Part shown: positions 1 to 5,382 of the stretch, piece by piece
Layout of the letters: every line of letters begins with the position of its first letter
Numbering within the stretch: the first letter of the stretch is position 1
Source of the DNA: Emcibacter sp.
GTDB lineage: Bacteria > Pseudomonadota > Alphaproteobacteria > Sphingomonadales > Emcibacteraceae
Assembly: GCA_016765435.1 (NCBI GenBank)
Contig: JAESPY010000134.1
Span: 2,025-8,155, forward strand
Direction of reading: 5' to 3'
Length of the DNA: 6,131 nt
The notes under the pieces: model-generated
Told to the model about the DNA's origin: nothing
Database searches by the model: none
The model's input: the letters and a program-made list of their open reading frames with translations, nothing else
Made by a program: the position numbers and the translations under genes

Positions 1-366
1 AAGGTCTCGGTACAGCCTTTTTATCTGGAGGATGAATCTGACCCGGAAGAAGGCCGTTATTTTTGGGCCTATCAGGTGCGGATTGAAAATACCAGTGAGG
101 AACCACTTCAGTTGAAGACCCGCTATTGGCGGATTACGGATTCCGCAGGCCGGACAGAAGAAGTGCGGGGCGAAGGCGTGGTCGGGGAACAGCCGATCAT
201 CGAACCGGGGTTTGTGTTTGAATATACCAGTGGAGCGCCGCTTGGTACCGCATCAGGATTTATGGCGGGTCATTATCGTATGCATAAAAATGACGGCAGT
301 TCATTTGAAGTGGAAATCCCGGCTTTCTCATTGGACAGCCCTTATGATTCTCATATGCTTAACTAA
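1..366 (+). CDS. apaG: ApaG domain protein, 5' end cut off by the window
   Basis: The frame is open from base 1, so the true start lies upstream; 121 residues remain before the TAA. Comparison with my recollection of the E. coli protein (about 125 residues) suggests that only some 8-10 N-terminal residues are missing. The visible fragment has the features of the small all-beta ApaG fold: an ExRYFWAY strand near residues 17-24, a QLKTRYWRITD segment (37-47), the glycine-rich GEGVVGEQP loop (57-65, a GxGxxG pattern), an EYTSGAPL segment, and a GHYRM...FEVEIPAFSLDSP end. ApaG was named for its place next to apaH in enterobacteria and is annotated as a Co2+/Mg2+ efflux-associated protein; its biochemical role is unsettled, and nothing here resolves it. 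No apaH is in view. folE follows after 18 nt in the same frame, so the two are probably co-transcribed. The internal ATG-like codon at 76 (a GTG) is not the start, because homologous sequence continues upstream of it. Confidence 0.93.
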   Translation, partial: KVSVQPFYLEDESDPEEGRYFWAYQVRIENTSEEPLQLKTRYWRITDSAGRTEEVRGEGVVGEQPIIEPGFVFEYTSGAPLGTASGFMAGHYRMHKNDGSSFEVEIPAFSLDSPYDSHMLN

Positions 367-372
367 AAGAAC

Positions 373-376
373 GGGA
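373..376 (+). promoter_or_regulatory. Probable ribosome binding site of folE
   Basis: GGGA lies 8 nt before the GTG at 385. It is the only purine-rich site in the 18-nt gap after apaG, and no ATG is available in this frame between the apaG stop and that GTG, so it supports the GTG start. Confidence 0.5.
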
Positions 377-384
377 AAATTTTC

Positions 385-999
385 GTGACGGAAAAAACAG
401 ATAACAAGGGCCTTCAAAAACCCACACAGGCAGAGGCGGAAGACGCGGTCAGGACACTTTTACGCTGGGCGGGGGATGATCCCTCGCGGGAAGGCCTTCT
501 GGATACGCCAAAGCGGGTGGTCAAGGCTTACGGCGAGTTTTTCCGGGGCTACGACGAAGATCCGCGTCAAATTTTGTCCCGCACATTTGAAGAAGTCTGC
601 GGCTATGATGAGATGATTGTTCTGCGGGATATTCCGTTTGAATCCCACTGTGAACATCATATGGCCCCGATCATTGGCCGGGCCCATGTGGGCTATCTGC
701 CCAATAACAAAGTGATCGGCATCAGCAAGCTGGCCCGTGTGGTGGAAACCTATGCCAAACGGCTTCAGGTGCAAGAAAAAATGACGGCACAGATTGCTGA
801 TTGCATATGGGAAGTTCTGGAACCGCTGGGTGTTGGTGTTATCATTCAGGCGACCCATGAATGCATGTCCACACGCGGGGTTCATGCCCACGGGGTCTCT
901 ATGGTGACCAGTCGTATGGTGGGTGCTTTTCGCGATGATGATAAAACCCGCCGTGAATTTTTGGCCGTTGTGGGGACGTTTGAGCCGCATAAGGGATAA
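385..999 (+). CDS. folE: GTP cyclohydrolase I (FolE type)
   Basis: Catalyses conversion of GTP to 7,8-dihydroneopterin triphosphate and formate, the first step of the folate/tetrahydropterin pathway and, in many bacteria, of queuosine synthesis; cytosolic, normally a homodecamer. The 204-residue product has the family's full length. Key residues are visible: the zinc ligands Cys89 and His92 in SHCEHHMAP (88-92 is HCEHH) and Cys160 in [11 protein letters not shown]. His91 and His158 correspond to the catalytic His112 and His179 of the E. coli enzyme. The GLLDTPKRV segment (37-45) and the GISKLARVV segment (112-120) are also typical. The start is a GTG preceded by GGGA; no earlier start fits. 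The gene follows apaG by 18 nt. Its last codons and TAA form the beginning of the first copy of a 27-bp tandem repeat, so the repeat array is physically fused to the gene's end. This is the zinc-dependent FolE (type IA), not the FolE2 family. Confidence 0.97.
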   Translation: MTEKTDNKGLQKPTQAEAEDAVRTLLRWAGDDPSREGLLDTPKRVVKAYGEFFRGYDEDPRQILSRTFEEVCGYDEMIVLRDIPFESHCEHHMAPIIGRAHVGYLPNNKVIGISKLARVVETYAKRLQVQEKMTAQIADCIWEVLEPLGVGVIIQATHECMSTRGVHAHGVSMVTSRMVGAFRDDDKTRREFLAVVGTFEPHKG

Positions 1000-1086
1000 A
1001 TAATACTCCATCCCGGTAAGGGATAAATATTACCCCATCCCGGTAAGGGATAAATATTACCCCATCCCTGTAAGGGATAAATATTA
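991..1086 (+). repeat. 27-bp tandem repeat array, about 3.6 copies
   Basis: Copies lie at 991-1017, 1018-1044, 1045-1071 and, partial, 1072-1086. The unit begins AAGGGATAAATATTA and ends CCCCATCCCGGT. Copy 1 differs from copy 2 at two bases, and copy 3 from copy 2 at one. The first copy includes the last two sense codons and the TAA of folE. Across each junction, ATCCC and GGGAT flank a 5-nt loop (1010-1024, 1037-1051, 1064-1078). Inside each unit, GGGAT can pair with ATCCC over a 12-nt loop, and in copies 2 onward TTACC can pair with the next GGTAA, so the possible hairpins exclude one another. The array ends 17 nt before the TTG start of the potassium channel gene. No T-tract follows the hairpins, so they are not classical intrinsic terminators. 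The function is unknown; the array could simply be slippage expansion of the folE 3' end. Confidence 0.95.
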
Positions 1087-1087
1087 T

Positions 1088-1092
1088 AAAGG
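1088..1092 (+). promoter_or_regulatory. Candidate ribosome binding site of the trkH-like gene
   Basis: AAAGG lies just after the repeat array, 11 nt before the TTG at 1104. The spacing is longer than usual, which together with TTG suggests modest translation initiation. The TAAGGG in the last partial repeat copy is too far upstream (about 27 nt) to serve this start. Confidence 0.4.
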
Positions 1093-1103
1093 CATATAGC
1101 GGA

Positions 1104-2552
1104 TTGGTTGACCTTCGCCCCATATTTCTGATTAATGGATTGTTCCTGCTCATTCTGGGGGTGGGGATGTGGTTTCCGGCGTTGGTCGATGTGGCGGTGG
1201 ACAACCCGGACTGGCAGGTTTTTGCCATATGTTCCGGCCTTGTTATGTTTGTTGGTGGCATGCTTTTCTTGACCAGTCGGGGCGAGGATGAGGAACTCTC
1301 GATTCAGCAGGCTTTCATTCTGACCGTTTCCACATGGGTTATTATTCCCATTTTCGGAGCCTTGCCCTTTGTTTATTCCGACCTTTCTCTAAGTTATACA
1401 GATGCTTTTTTTGAGGCCATGTCCGGGCTGTCAACCACGGGATCGACGGTGATTACCGGTCTTGATGGCGCGCCGCCCGGTATTTTACTCTGGCGGGCGT
1501 TGCTGCAATGGTTTGGCGGGGTTGGTATCATTATTATGGCGGTGATTATCCTACCGTTCCTGCGGGTCGGAGGGATGCAACTGTTTAAAATCGGGGCGTT
1601 TGATACGGCGGAAAAGGTTCTGCCCCGCGCGGCCCAACTGGGGCTTGCCATATCGTTGCTTTATGTAGCGCTGACCATCATTTGCGGAATTGCGCTTTGG
1701 TCGGCGGGCATGAGTGTTTTTGAGGCCACCTGTCATTCCTTTACCACCATTGCCACGGGGGGCTATTCCACATCGGATGGGTCCATTGGTCATTTTAACA
1801 GTGCCTTGATTGATTATATCATTGTGTTGTTCATGATCATTGGCAGCATGCCGTTCATCCTTTATCTGAAAATGGTTCAGGGGCATAGTCTGGTTCTCTG
1901 GCGGGACTCTCAAGTCCGGTGGTTTCTGGCGTTGCTGGTCCTGCTGATCGCGATCCTCAGCCTGTGGCGGTGGAGTGACAATGATCAGAGTATGGTGGAA
2001 ATTCTGCGCTATACGGTCTTTAATGTGGTCTCTATTCTGACGGGGACGGGTTTTGCCACGACGGATTATACCGCATGGGGACCTCTGGCGGTGGTGTTCT
2101 TCTTTTTTATCATGTTCATTGGCGGATGTGCGGGATCAACATCCTGTGGTATTAAAATATTCCGCTTTCAGGTGCTGGTCAGCATGGTTGTCGCTCATTT
2201 GAGGTATATCCTACGGCCCAACGGCATCTTCATGCCCCGCTATAACGATGTGCCGATTAAAGATGATGTCATGGGATCGGTGATCAGTTACTTTTTTCTG
2301 TTTCTGGTGTGTTTTCTGGTTTTGGCTTTTGCGCTGTCCCTCACTGGTCTGGATTTCATCACGGCAGTTTCCGGGGCAGGTACCGCCATGTCCAATGTGG
2401 GGCCAGCCCTTGGTCCGATTATTGGGCCCACAGGAACGTTTCAATCCCTGCCGGATACGGCAAAGTGGTTTTTATCGGTGGGAATGCTTATGGGGCGTTT
2501 GGAACTTTTTGCCGTGCTTATTCTATTCTCGCCGCAATTCTGGCGGGCGTAA
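1104..2552 (+). CDS. trkH: TrkH-family potassium uptake channel subunit
   Basis: Inner-membrane K+ translocating subunit of a Trk/Ktr-type system, normally gated by a cytosolic TrkA protein that binds nucleotides. The 482 residues match the usual TrkH length. The fold of four membrane-pore-membrane repeats is visible through its four filter loops: SGLSTTGST (Gly113), TTIATGGYS (around Gly219-220), LTGTGFATTD (around Gly314-316) and MSNVGPALG (Gly433). The GGCAGSTSCGIKIFRF segment (340-355) sits before the fourth repeat; two glycines common in it in better-known TrkH proteins appear here as Ser-Cys. The end MLMGRLELFAVLILFSPQFWR is typical of the family. The start is a TTG giving MVDLRPIFLI, which matches the family N-terminus as I know it; a stop lies upstream at 1071-1073 and there is no ATG between. 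No trkA is in the window. It follows folE after 104 nt filled mostly by tandem repeats, so co-transcription is possible but unproven. Confidence 0.93.
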   Translation: MVDLRPIFLINGLFLLILGVGMWFPALVDVAVDNPDWQVFAICSGLVMFVGGMLFLTSRGEDEELSIQQAFILTVSTWVIIPIFGALPFVYSDLSLSYTDAFFEAMSGLSTTGSTVITGLDGAPPGILLWRALLQWFGGVGIIIMAVIILPFLRVGGMQLFKIGAFDTAEKVLPRAAQLGLAISLLYVALTIICGIALWSAGMSVFEATCHSFTTIATGGYSTSDGSIGHFNSALIDYIIVLFMIIGSMPFILYLKMVQGHSLVLWRDSQVRWFLALLVLLIAILSLWRWSDNDQSMVEILRYTVFNVVSILTGTGFATTDYTAWGPLAVVFFFFIMFIGGCAGSTSCGIKIFRFQVLVSMVVAHLRYILRPNGIFMPRYNDVPIKDDVMGSVISYFFLFLVCFLVLAFALSLTGLDFITAVSGAGTAMSNVGPALGPIIGPTGTFQSLPDTAKWFLSVGMLMGRLELFAVLILFSPQFWRA

Positions 2553-2570
2553 CAGCCAGGTTCTATTCTT
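2540..2570 (+). terminator. Weak candidate intrinsic terminator at the trkH end
   Basis: CTGGC (2540-2544) and GCCAG (2555-2559) can form a 5-bp stem, extended by a U-G pair, over a 10-nt loop that contains the trkH stop codon. The T-rich run TTCTATTCTTTTTCT follows. The stem is short and the T-tract is interrupted, so efficiency is doubtful. It sits where a terminator is expected, before a convergent gene. Confidence 0.3.
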
Positions 2571-2598
2571 TTTCTGCTTCGGTAATAGCAATCAGAAA
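2571..2598. repeat. Short inverted repeat between convergent genes
   Basis: TTTCTG (2571-2576) and CAGAAA (2593-2598) are complementary around a 16-nt spacer; inside it, TGCT (2575-2578) can pair instead with AGCA (2588-2591). It lies between the ends of trkH and the convergent membrane-protein gene. There is no strong T-run on either side, so I do not call it a terminator. Confidence 0.3.
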
Positions 2599-2631
2599 CA
2601 TTTCAAAGTAAAAACTAGAAAAATATGGATT

Positions 2632-3312
2632 TTAATATGTTTCTTTGTTTTTGACAATAAATTGTAAGTATCTGACTAACGCGTAATTAAAGAAAATTAT
2701 ACCTAACATTTCTAACGTTTCTTCTATGGTCGTGATGGTCACGTATAAAACAGTATTTTTAAGTTGTAATGATGCTACATGTCCTCCAATCATTTCCATT
2801 CCTATTGCGCCAAAGACATAAATGGCACCCGCTGAAACAAAATGAATAGATGTTTTTTTCGGTAATTTTCTCAAGAAAGGAATGGATAGAATGCCGATCA
2901 AACAGACGAAAATTAACCCTGCGATAATCCATCCAAAATAAAAAATGCTGGGGAGGTTTAAATTATGACGCAATGGTAAAACTAATCTTTCGTGTAAACT
3001 GACCATTTCGTCCACGGAAAGATAAAGAAAAATAATAGACAGGAATAACCAAAATTTATTTGGTTTAATTTCACGGACAATACCATGGATTATGTAGAGT
3101 AGCAGACTGCTGGTAAATAAAATTAATGTAGAAAACCATGTTGGGAAATTTTGTTCCAGATCTAAATGGAATAGCGCATTAAGTCCGAAAACATAATCAT
3201 GCCCAAACCCATAATTCAAGATTATAAATCCTATATGTATAAGAACAAGAATAACCATGCAGATAAAAAATAGTTTGGGTAGTTTTAAAAAAATTTCATC
3301 AATAGATTTCAT
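2632..3312 (-). CDS. Unrecognised six-helix integral membrane protein
   Basis: The 226-residue product is not one I can assign to a named family. Hydrophobic stretches near residues 11-33, 57-78, 87-100, 122-147, 157-177 and 189-212 suggest six membrane helices, with Lys/Arg-rich ends (REIKPNK 80-86, RKLPKK 148-153) likely cytosolic. Several acidic and histidine residues lie in or near helices: Asp51/Glu53 before PTWFS, SVDEMVSLHERL (99-110), MEMIGGH (172-178) and TTIEETLEMLGI (194-205). Their clustering hints at a functional site, perhaps metal or proton handling, but this is inference only. The ATG at 3310-3312 has only a weak AGAG about 10 nt upstream. The gene is convergent with trkH and divergent from argE, and is much more AT-rich than either (33% and 37% GC in two lines counted, against about 48-53% in neighbours), which suggests acquisition or relaxed codon use. 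The coding call is supported by the uninterrupted frame and coherent helix pattern. Confidence 0.82.
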   Translation of the reverse strand: MKSIDEIFLKLPKLFFICMVILVLIHIGFIILNYGFGHDYVFGLNALFHLDLEQNFPTWFSTLILFTSSLLLYIIHGIVREIKPNKFWLFLSIIFLYLSVDEMVSLHERLVLPLRHNLNLPSIFYFGWIIAGLIFVCLIGILSIPFLRKLPKKTSIHFVSAGAIYVFGAIGMEMIGGHVASLQLKNTVLYVTITTIEETLEMLGIIFFNYALVRYLQFIVKNKETY

Positions 3313-3389
3313 ATTATTAATACTCTAAATATTCGTATAATTAATGTTTGTTATTTGGATCTGCCCTGGATAATAAGATTATATATTGT

Positions 3390-3450
3390 TTAACCCGTTG
3401 TTTTTAATGATTTAGTTTAGTTTTTGGGTTAAGGTTATTAAACGGGGTAA
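3390..3450. repeat. Overlapping inverted repeats sharing one left arm
   Basis: The left arm TTAACCCGTT (3390-3399) has two possible partners. Its first seven bases are exactly complementary to GGGTTAA at 3426-3432 (29-nt spacer), and all ten are complementary with one mismatch to AACGGGGTAA at 3441-3450 (41-nt spacer). The arrangement could be an operator pair, an RNA switch or chance in AT-rich DNA. It is 136 nt upstream of the argE start. Confidence 0.5.
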
Positions 3451-3496
3451 TTCCCTCATTTTAGAGAGCTTCGACAGTAGCATTATTTAGGCGACC

Positions 3497-3556
3497 ATGG
3501 GTAATATGCCTGCCCCTTATGCCAATTTCTTTTATAATTTTTTATTCCTGCTATAA
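3497..3556 (+). CDS. Possible 19-residue leader ORF upstream of argE
   Basis: An ATG at 3497 opens a frame encoding MGNMPAPYANFFYNFLFLL and closes at TAA 3554-3556, 29 nt before the argE start. AGG at 3489-3491 is placed 5 nt ahead and could be a ribosome binding site. The peptide is strongly hydrophobic and aromatic in its second half. It contains no arginine, so it does not look like an arginine attenuation leader. A frame this short arises easily by chance, so I rate it low. Confidence 0.15.
   Translation: MGNMPAPYANFFYNFLFLL
3510..3538 (+). promoter_or_regulatory. Weak promoter candidate for the argE run
   Basis: A perfect TATAAT (3533-3538) has CTGCCC (3510-3515) 17 nt upstream, matching the sigma70 -35 consensus at only three of six bases. 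Other -10-like boxes lie closer to the gene (TATAAA 3552-3557, TATACT 3559-3564) but without a -35 partner. Placement ahead of a plus-strand gene run after a divergent gene makes a promoter here likely; the exact site is uncertain. Confidence 0.3.
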
Positions 3557-3575
3557 ACTATACTTCAAAAAACAC

Positions 3576-3579
3576 AGGG
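3576..3579 (+). promoter_or_regulatory. Ribosome binding site of argE
   Basis: AGGG sits 6 nt before the ATG at 3586, a normal spacing that supports this start. Confidence 0.65.
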
Positions 3580-3585
3580 CCGTAA

Positions 3586-4764
3586 ATGAAAGAATATTCC
3601 TCCTCTGAAATGTTGGCAAAGCTGATCTCTTTTGATACCACCAGCTGGAAGTCAAACCTTGAGCTTATTGATTTTGTCACAGATTATTTGAACGGTCACG
3701 GGGTCGCGTCACAGGTTTTTTACAATGAGGAAAAGACCAAGGCCAATTTATTGGCGACCATCGGTCCAAAAGAGGTGCCGGGCATTATCCTGTCCGGTCA
3801 TACGGATGTGGTGCCGGTCGCGGAACAGAATTGGTCCCATGACCCTTTTGAGATGATTGAGAAGGACGGTCGGTTATATGGCCGGGGAACCTGTGATATG
3901 AAGGGCTTTATTGCTTGTGCTCTTGCCGCTGTCCCGGTCTTTGTTCAAGCGAATTTGGCAGAACCGCTGCATCTGGCCTTTTCTTATGATGAGGAAACCG
4001 GCTGTACGGGGGTGATGAGCCTGGTGGAACATGTGCAGGCCATGCGGGTGCGGCCCCGGGCCTGTATCGTCGGCGAACCTACCAGTATGCGGGTAGTTAA
4101 TTCCCATAAGGGCATTTCCCACCGTTTGACCCGCGTATATGGGGTCGAGTCTCATTCCAGCACGGATATGGGCATTAATGCGGTGATGTATGCAGCAGAA
4201 ATGATCAGTTTTCTGGGGAAGGTTGCCCATGAGCTGACAACGCGAACCCCTGTGATTGACGGATTTGATCCGCCCTATACCACGGTCCATGTGGGCCGGG
4301 TCAAGGGCGGGACGGCGGCTAATATCACGCCCTCCTATTGTGAGTTTGAATGGGATATCAGACCCCTGCCCGGCGGGGAAGCGGAAGAGGTTCAGGCACG
4401 TTTTGAGGCTTATATCGCGGATCATATCCTGCCATCTATGCAGGGGCGCGCCGCGGCTGATGTAAAAAATAAAATAGGGGTAGAGACAGAAATATTGTCC
4501 AATGTGCCGCCTCTGTTGCCGCAAACCGGATCATCGGCGGAAACGTTGGTGCTGGCGCTGGCCAATCAAAATGATATCCATGTGGTGTCTTATGGGACAG
4601 AGGCCGGATTATTTCAGGCCACCGGCGGGGTGCCGACCGTGGTGTGCGGACCGGGTAGTATCCTTCAAGCCCATCGGCCGGATGAATATATTGCCACTAC
4701 AGAAATGACTGCCTGTGATGATTTTCTGGGCCGTTTGTTAAATGTTATCAGAGTTCAGGATTAA
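3586..4764 (+). CDS. argE: Acetylornithine deacetylase, M20 metallopeptidase family
   Basis: Predicted to hydrolyse N2-acetyl-L-ornithine to ornithine and acetate in arginine synthesis; cytosolic, with a two-metal (Zn/Co) active site. The 392 residues fit the ArgE length. The M20 signature is complete: His72 and Asp74 in SGHTDVVPV, bridging Asp104 in GRGTCDMKGF, Glu136 (general base) and Glu137 in YDEETGCTG, Glu164 in VGEPT, and His363 in ILQAHRPDEYI. These correspond to H80, D82, D112, E144, E145, E169 and H355 of the E. coli enzyme. The central part from about 175 to 285 is the dimerisation domain inserted into the catalytic domain; it holds SHKGISHR and GGTAANITP. The ATG has AGGG 6 nt upstream. 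The next gene begins 3 nt after its stop, so the two are almost certainly co-transcribed. No other arg genes are in view, so a related amide substrate (for example succinyl-diaminopimelate or another acyl amino acid) is possible; the C-terminal GPGSI.QAH.PDE.. pattern favours ArgE. Confidence 0.88.
   Translation: MKEYSSSEMLAKLISFDTTSWKSNLELIDFVTDYLNGHGVASQVFYNEEKTKANLLATIGPKEVPGIILSGHTDVVPVAEQNWSHDPFEMIEKDGRLYGRGTCDMKGFIACALAAVPVFVQANLAEPLHLAFSYDEETGCTGVMSLVEHVQAMRVRPRACIVGEPTSMRVVNSHKGISHRLTRVYGVESHSSTDMGINAVMYAAEMISFLGKVAHELTTRTPVIDGFDPPYTTVHVGRVKGGTAANITPSYCEFEWDIRPLPGGEAEEVQARFEAYIADHILPSMQGRAAADVKNKIGVETEILSNVPPLLPQTGSSAETLVLALANQNDIHVVSYGTEAGLFQATGGVPTVVCGPGSILQAHRPDEYIATTEMTACDDFLGRLLNVIRVQD
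4757..4760 (+). promoter_or_regulatory. Ribosome binding site of the nitroreductase gene, inside argE
   Basis: AGGA lies in the last codons of argE, 7 nt before the ATG at 4768. The overlap of the signal with the upstream gene implies that translation of the two is linked. Confidence 0.65.
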
Positions 4765-4767
4765 AAT

Positions 4768-5340
4768 ATGTCGATCATTGCGGCCATTAAAAACAGAAAC
4801 AGCAACGCCTTTATGTCGGACAGAGAGGTGGATCCTGATCTGATTCGTCAAATACTGGATGCGGCGGTCTGTACCCCGGTACATTACCGCACGGACCCGT
4901 GGCGTTTTCTGGTGATCCGCGGCGCAGGGCGGAAAAAACTGGGTGACGTCATGGCGGCTCATCTGGCCAAGGGTATGAGTGACCCGGATAGCCCAAAGAA
5001 TATAGAATTACGGGATAAAATGCGCAAAAAATCTTTCCGCGCGCCTGTGATTATTGTTGCGGGAGCCGCCCGTACAGATTGTGCCAAAGGTCTGATGGTC
5101 GAAGATGTGGCGTCGGTTTCTGTATCTTGCCAAAATATTTTACTGGCCGCCGAAGAATTAGGCTTGAGTGCCTTCTGGCGCACGGGTAGCCTGACCTATG
5201 CCGAAGATACGGTTCAGGCCCTTGGGTTCGACAAGGATACGGCGCTGGCGGGCTTTATTTATCTGGGCTATCCGGCAAAGGAAATGCCGCCTAAGCCGCG
5301 CCCGACATCAGAGGCTTTTACCCGCTGGATGAATGAATAA
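4768..5340 (+). CDS. Nitroreductase-family flavoprotein, YdjA-like
   Basis: Predicted FMN-dependent, NAD(P)H-using oxidoreductase of the small single-domain nitroreductase group; cytosolic and probably a homodimer. The 190-residue length and layout resemble E. coli YdjA. Visible features are the N-terminal NRNSNAF segment (9-15, the family's RRS.R.F position, with Arg10 and Ser12 as likely FMN phosphate contacts), CTPVHYRTDPWRFLVI (35-50, the family's AP.H...PW.F motif), the helix VSVSCQNILLAAEELGLSAFWRTG (117-140) and AGFIYLGYPAK (161-171). Physiological substrates of this family are mostly unknown, so I give no specific reaction. It starts 3 nt after argE with its ribosome binding site inside that gene, and is followed 42 nt later by an SDR gene; a link to arginine synthesis is not implied by the sequence. 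Confidence 0.9.
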   Translation: MSIIAAIKNRNSNAFMSDREVDPDLIRQILDAAVCTPVHYRTDPWRFLVIRGAGRKKLGDVMAAHLAKGMSDPDSPKNIELRDKMRKKSFRAPVIIVAGAARTDCAKGLMVEDVASVSVSCQNILLAAEELGLSAFWRTGSLTYAEDTVQALGFDKDTALAGFIYLGYPAKEMPPKPRPTSEAFTRWMNE

Positions 5341-5370
5341 GCTGAACCAATGAATGAAATGGATGATTAA

Positions 5371-5375
5371 AAGGA
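5371..5375 (+). promoter_or_regulatory. Strong ribosome binding site of the SDR gene
   Basis: AAGGA is placed 7 nt before the ATG at 5383, close to the consensus, and fixes that start. Confidence 0.75.
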
Positions 5376-5382
5376 ATTTATT

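Larger units (their letters stand above)
3313..3585. other. AT-rich intergenic region between divergent genes
   Basis: This 273-nt gap should hold the start signals of both the minus-strand membrane-protein gene and the plus-strand argE run. It contains competing inverted repeats (3390-3450), a 19-codon ORF (3497-3556) and several TATAAT-like boxes, but no pair of good -10 and -35 boxes on either strand. A plus-strand TATAAT at 3336-3341 has no recognisable -35 element. No tRNA or known riboswitch pattern was recognised. Confidence 0.7.

Noticed and set aside
460..1011. Long minus-strand frame opposite folE
   Set aside because: It is a shadow of a well-supported enzyme gene, and its translation shows no recognisable family.
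991..1086. CRISPR array or replication iterons
   Set aside because: Copies are directly adjacent with no unique spacers, so it is not CRISPR. There is no replication gene nearby, so iterons are unsupported.
899..1261. Minus-strand open frame with a repeated FIPYRDGV peptide across the 27-bp array
   Set aside because: The peptide periodicity is only the array, whose unit is a multiple of three, read on the other strand. The frame overlaps folE and trkH coding sequence and has no supporting start signal.
2309..2667. Plus-strand frames overlapping the trkH end
   Set aside because: They are out of frame with the conserved fourth filter loop of TrkH and have no convincing start.
3499..3507. GGGTAATAT as an inverted relic of the 27-bp repeat (complement of ATATTACCC)
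   Set aside because: Only nine bases match and the flanks diverge, which is compatible with chance.
2561..3552. Similar T-rich CTGCT sequences at both edges of the AT-rich patch as insertion target repeats
   Set aside because: The match is short and imperfect in low-complexity sequence and does not sit at clear composition boundaries.
3874..4524. 216-codon minus-strand frame inside argE
   Set aside because: It lies wholly opposite conserved M20 catalytic motifs; its composition (rich in Arg, His, Pro) is typical of an antisense shadow.
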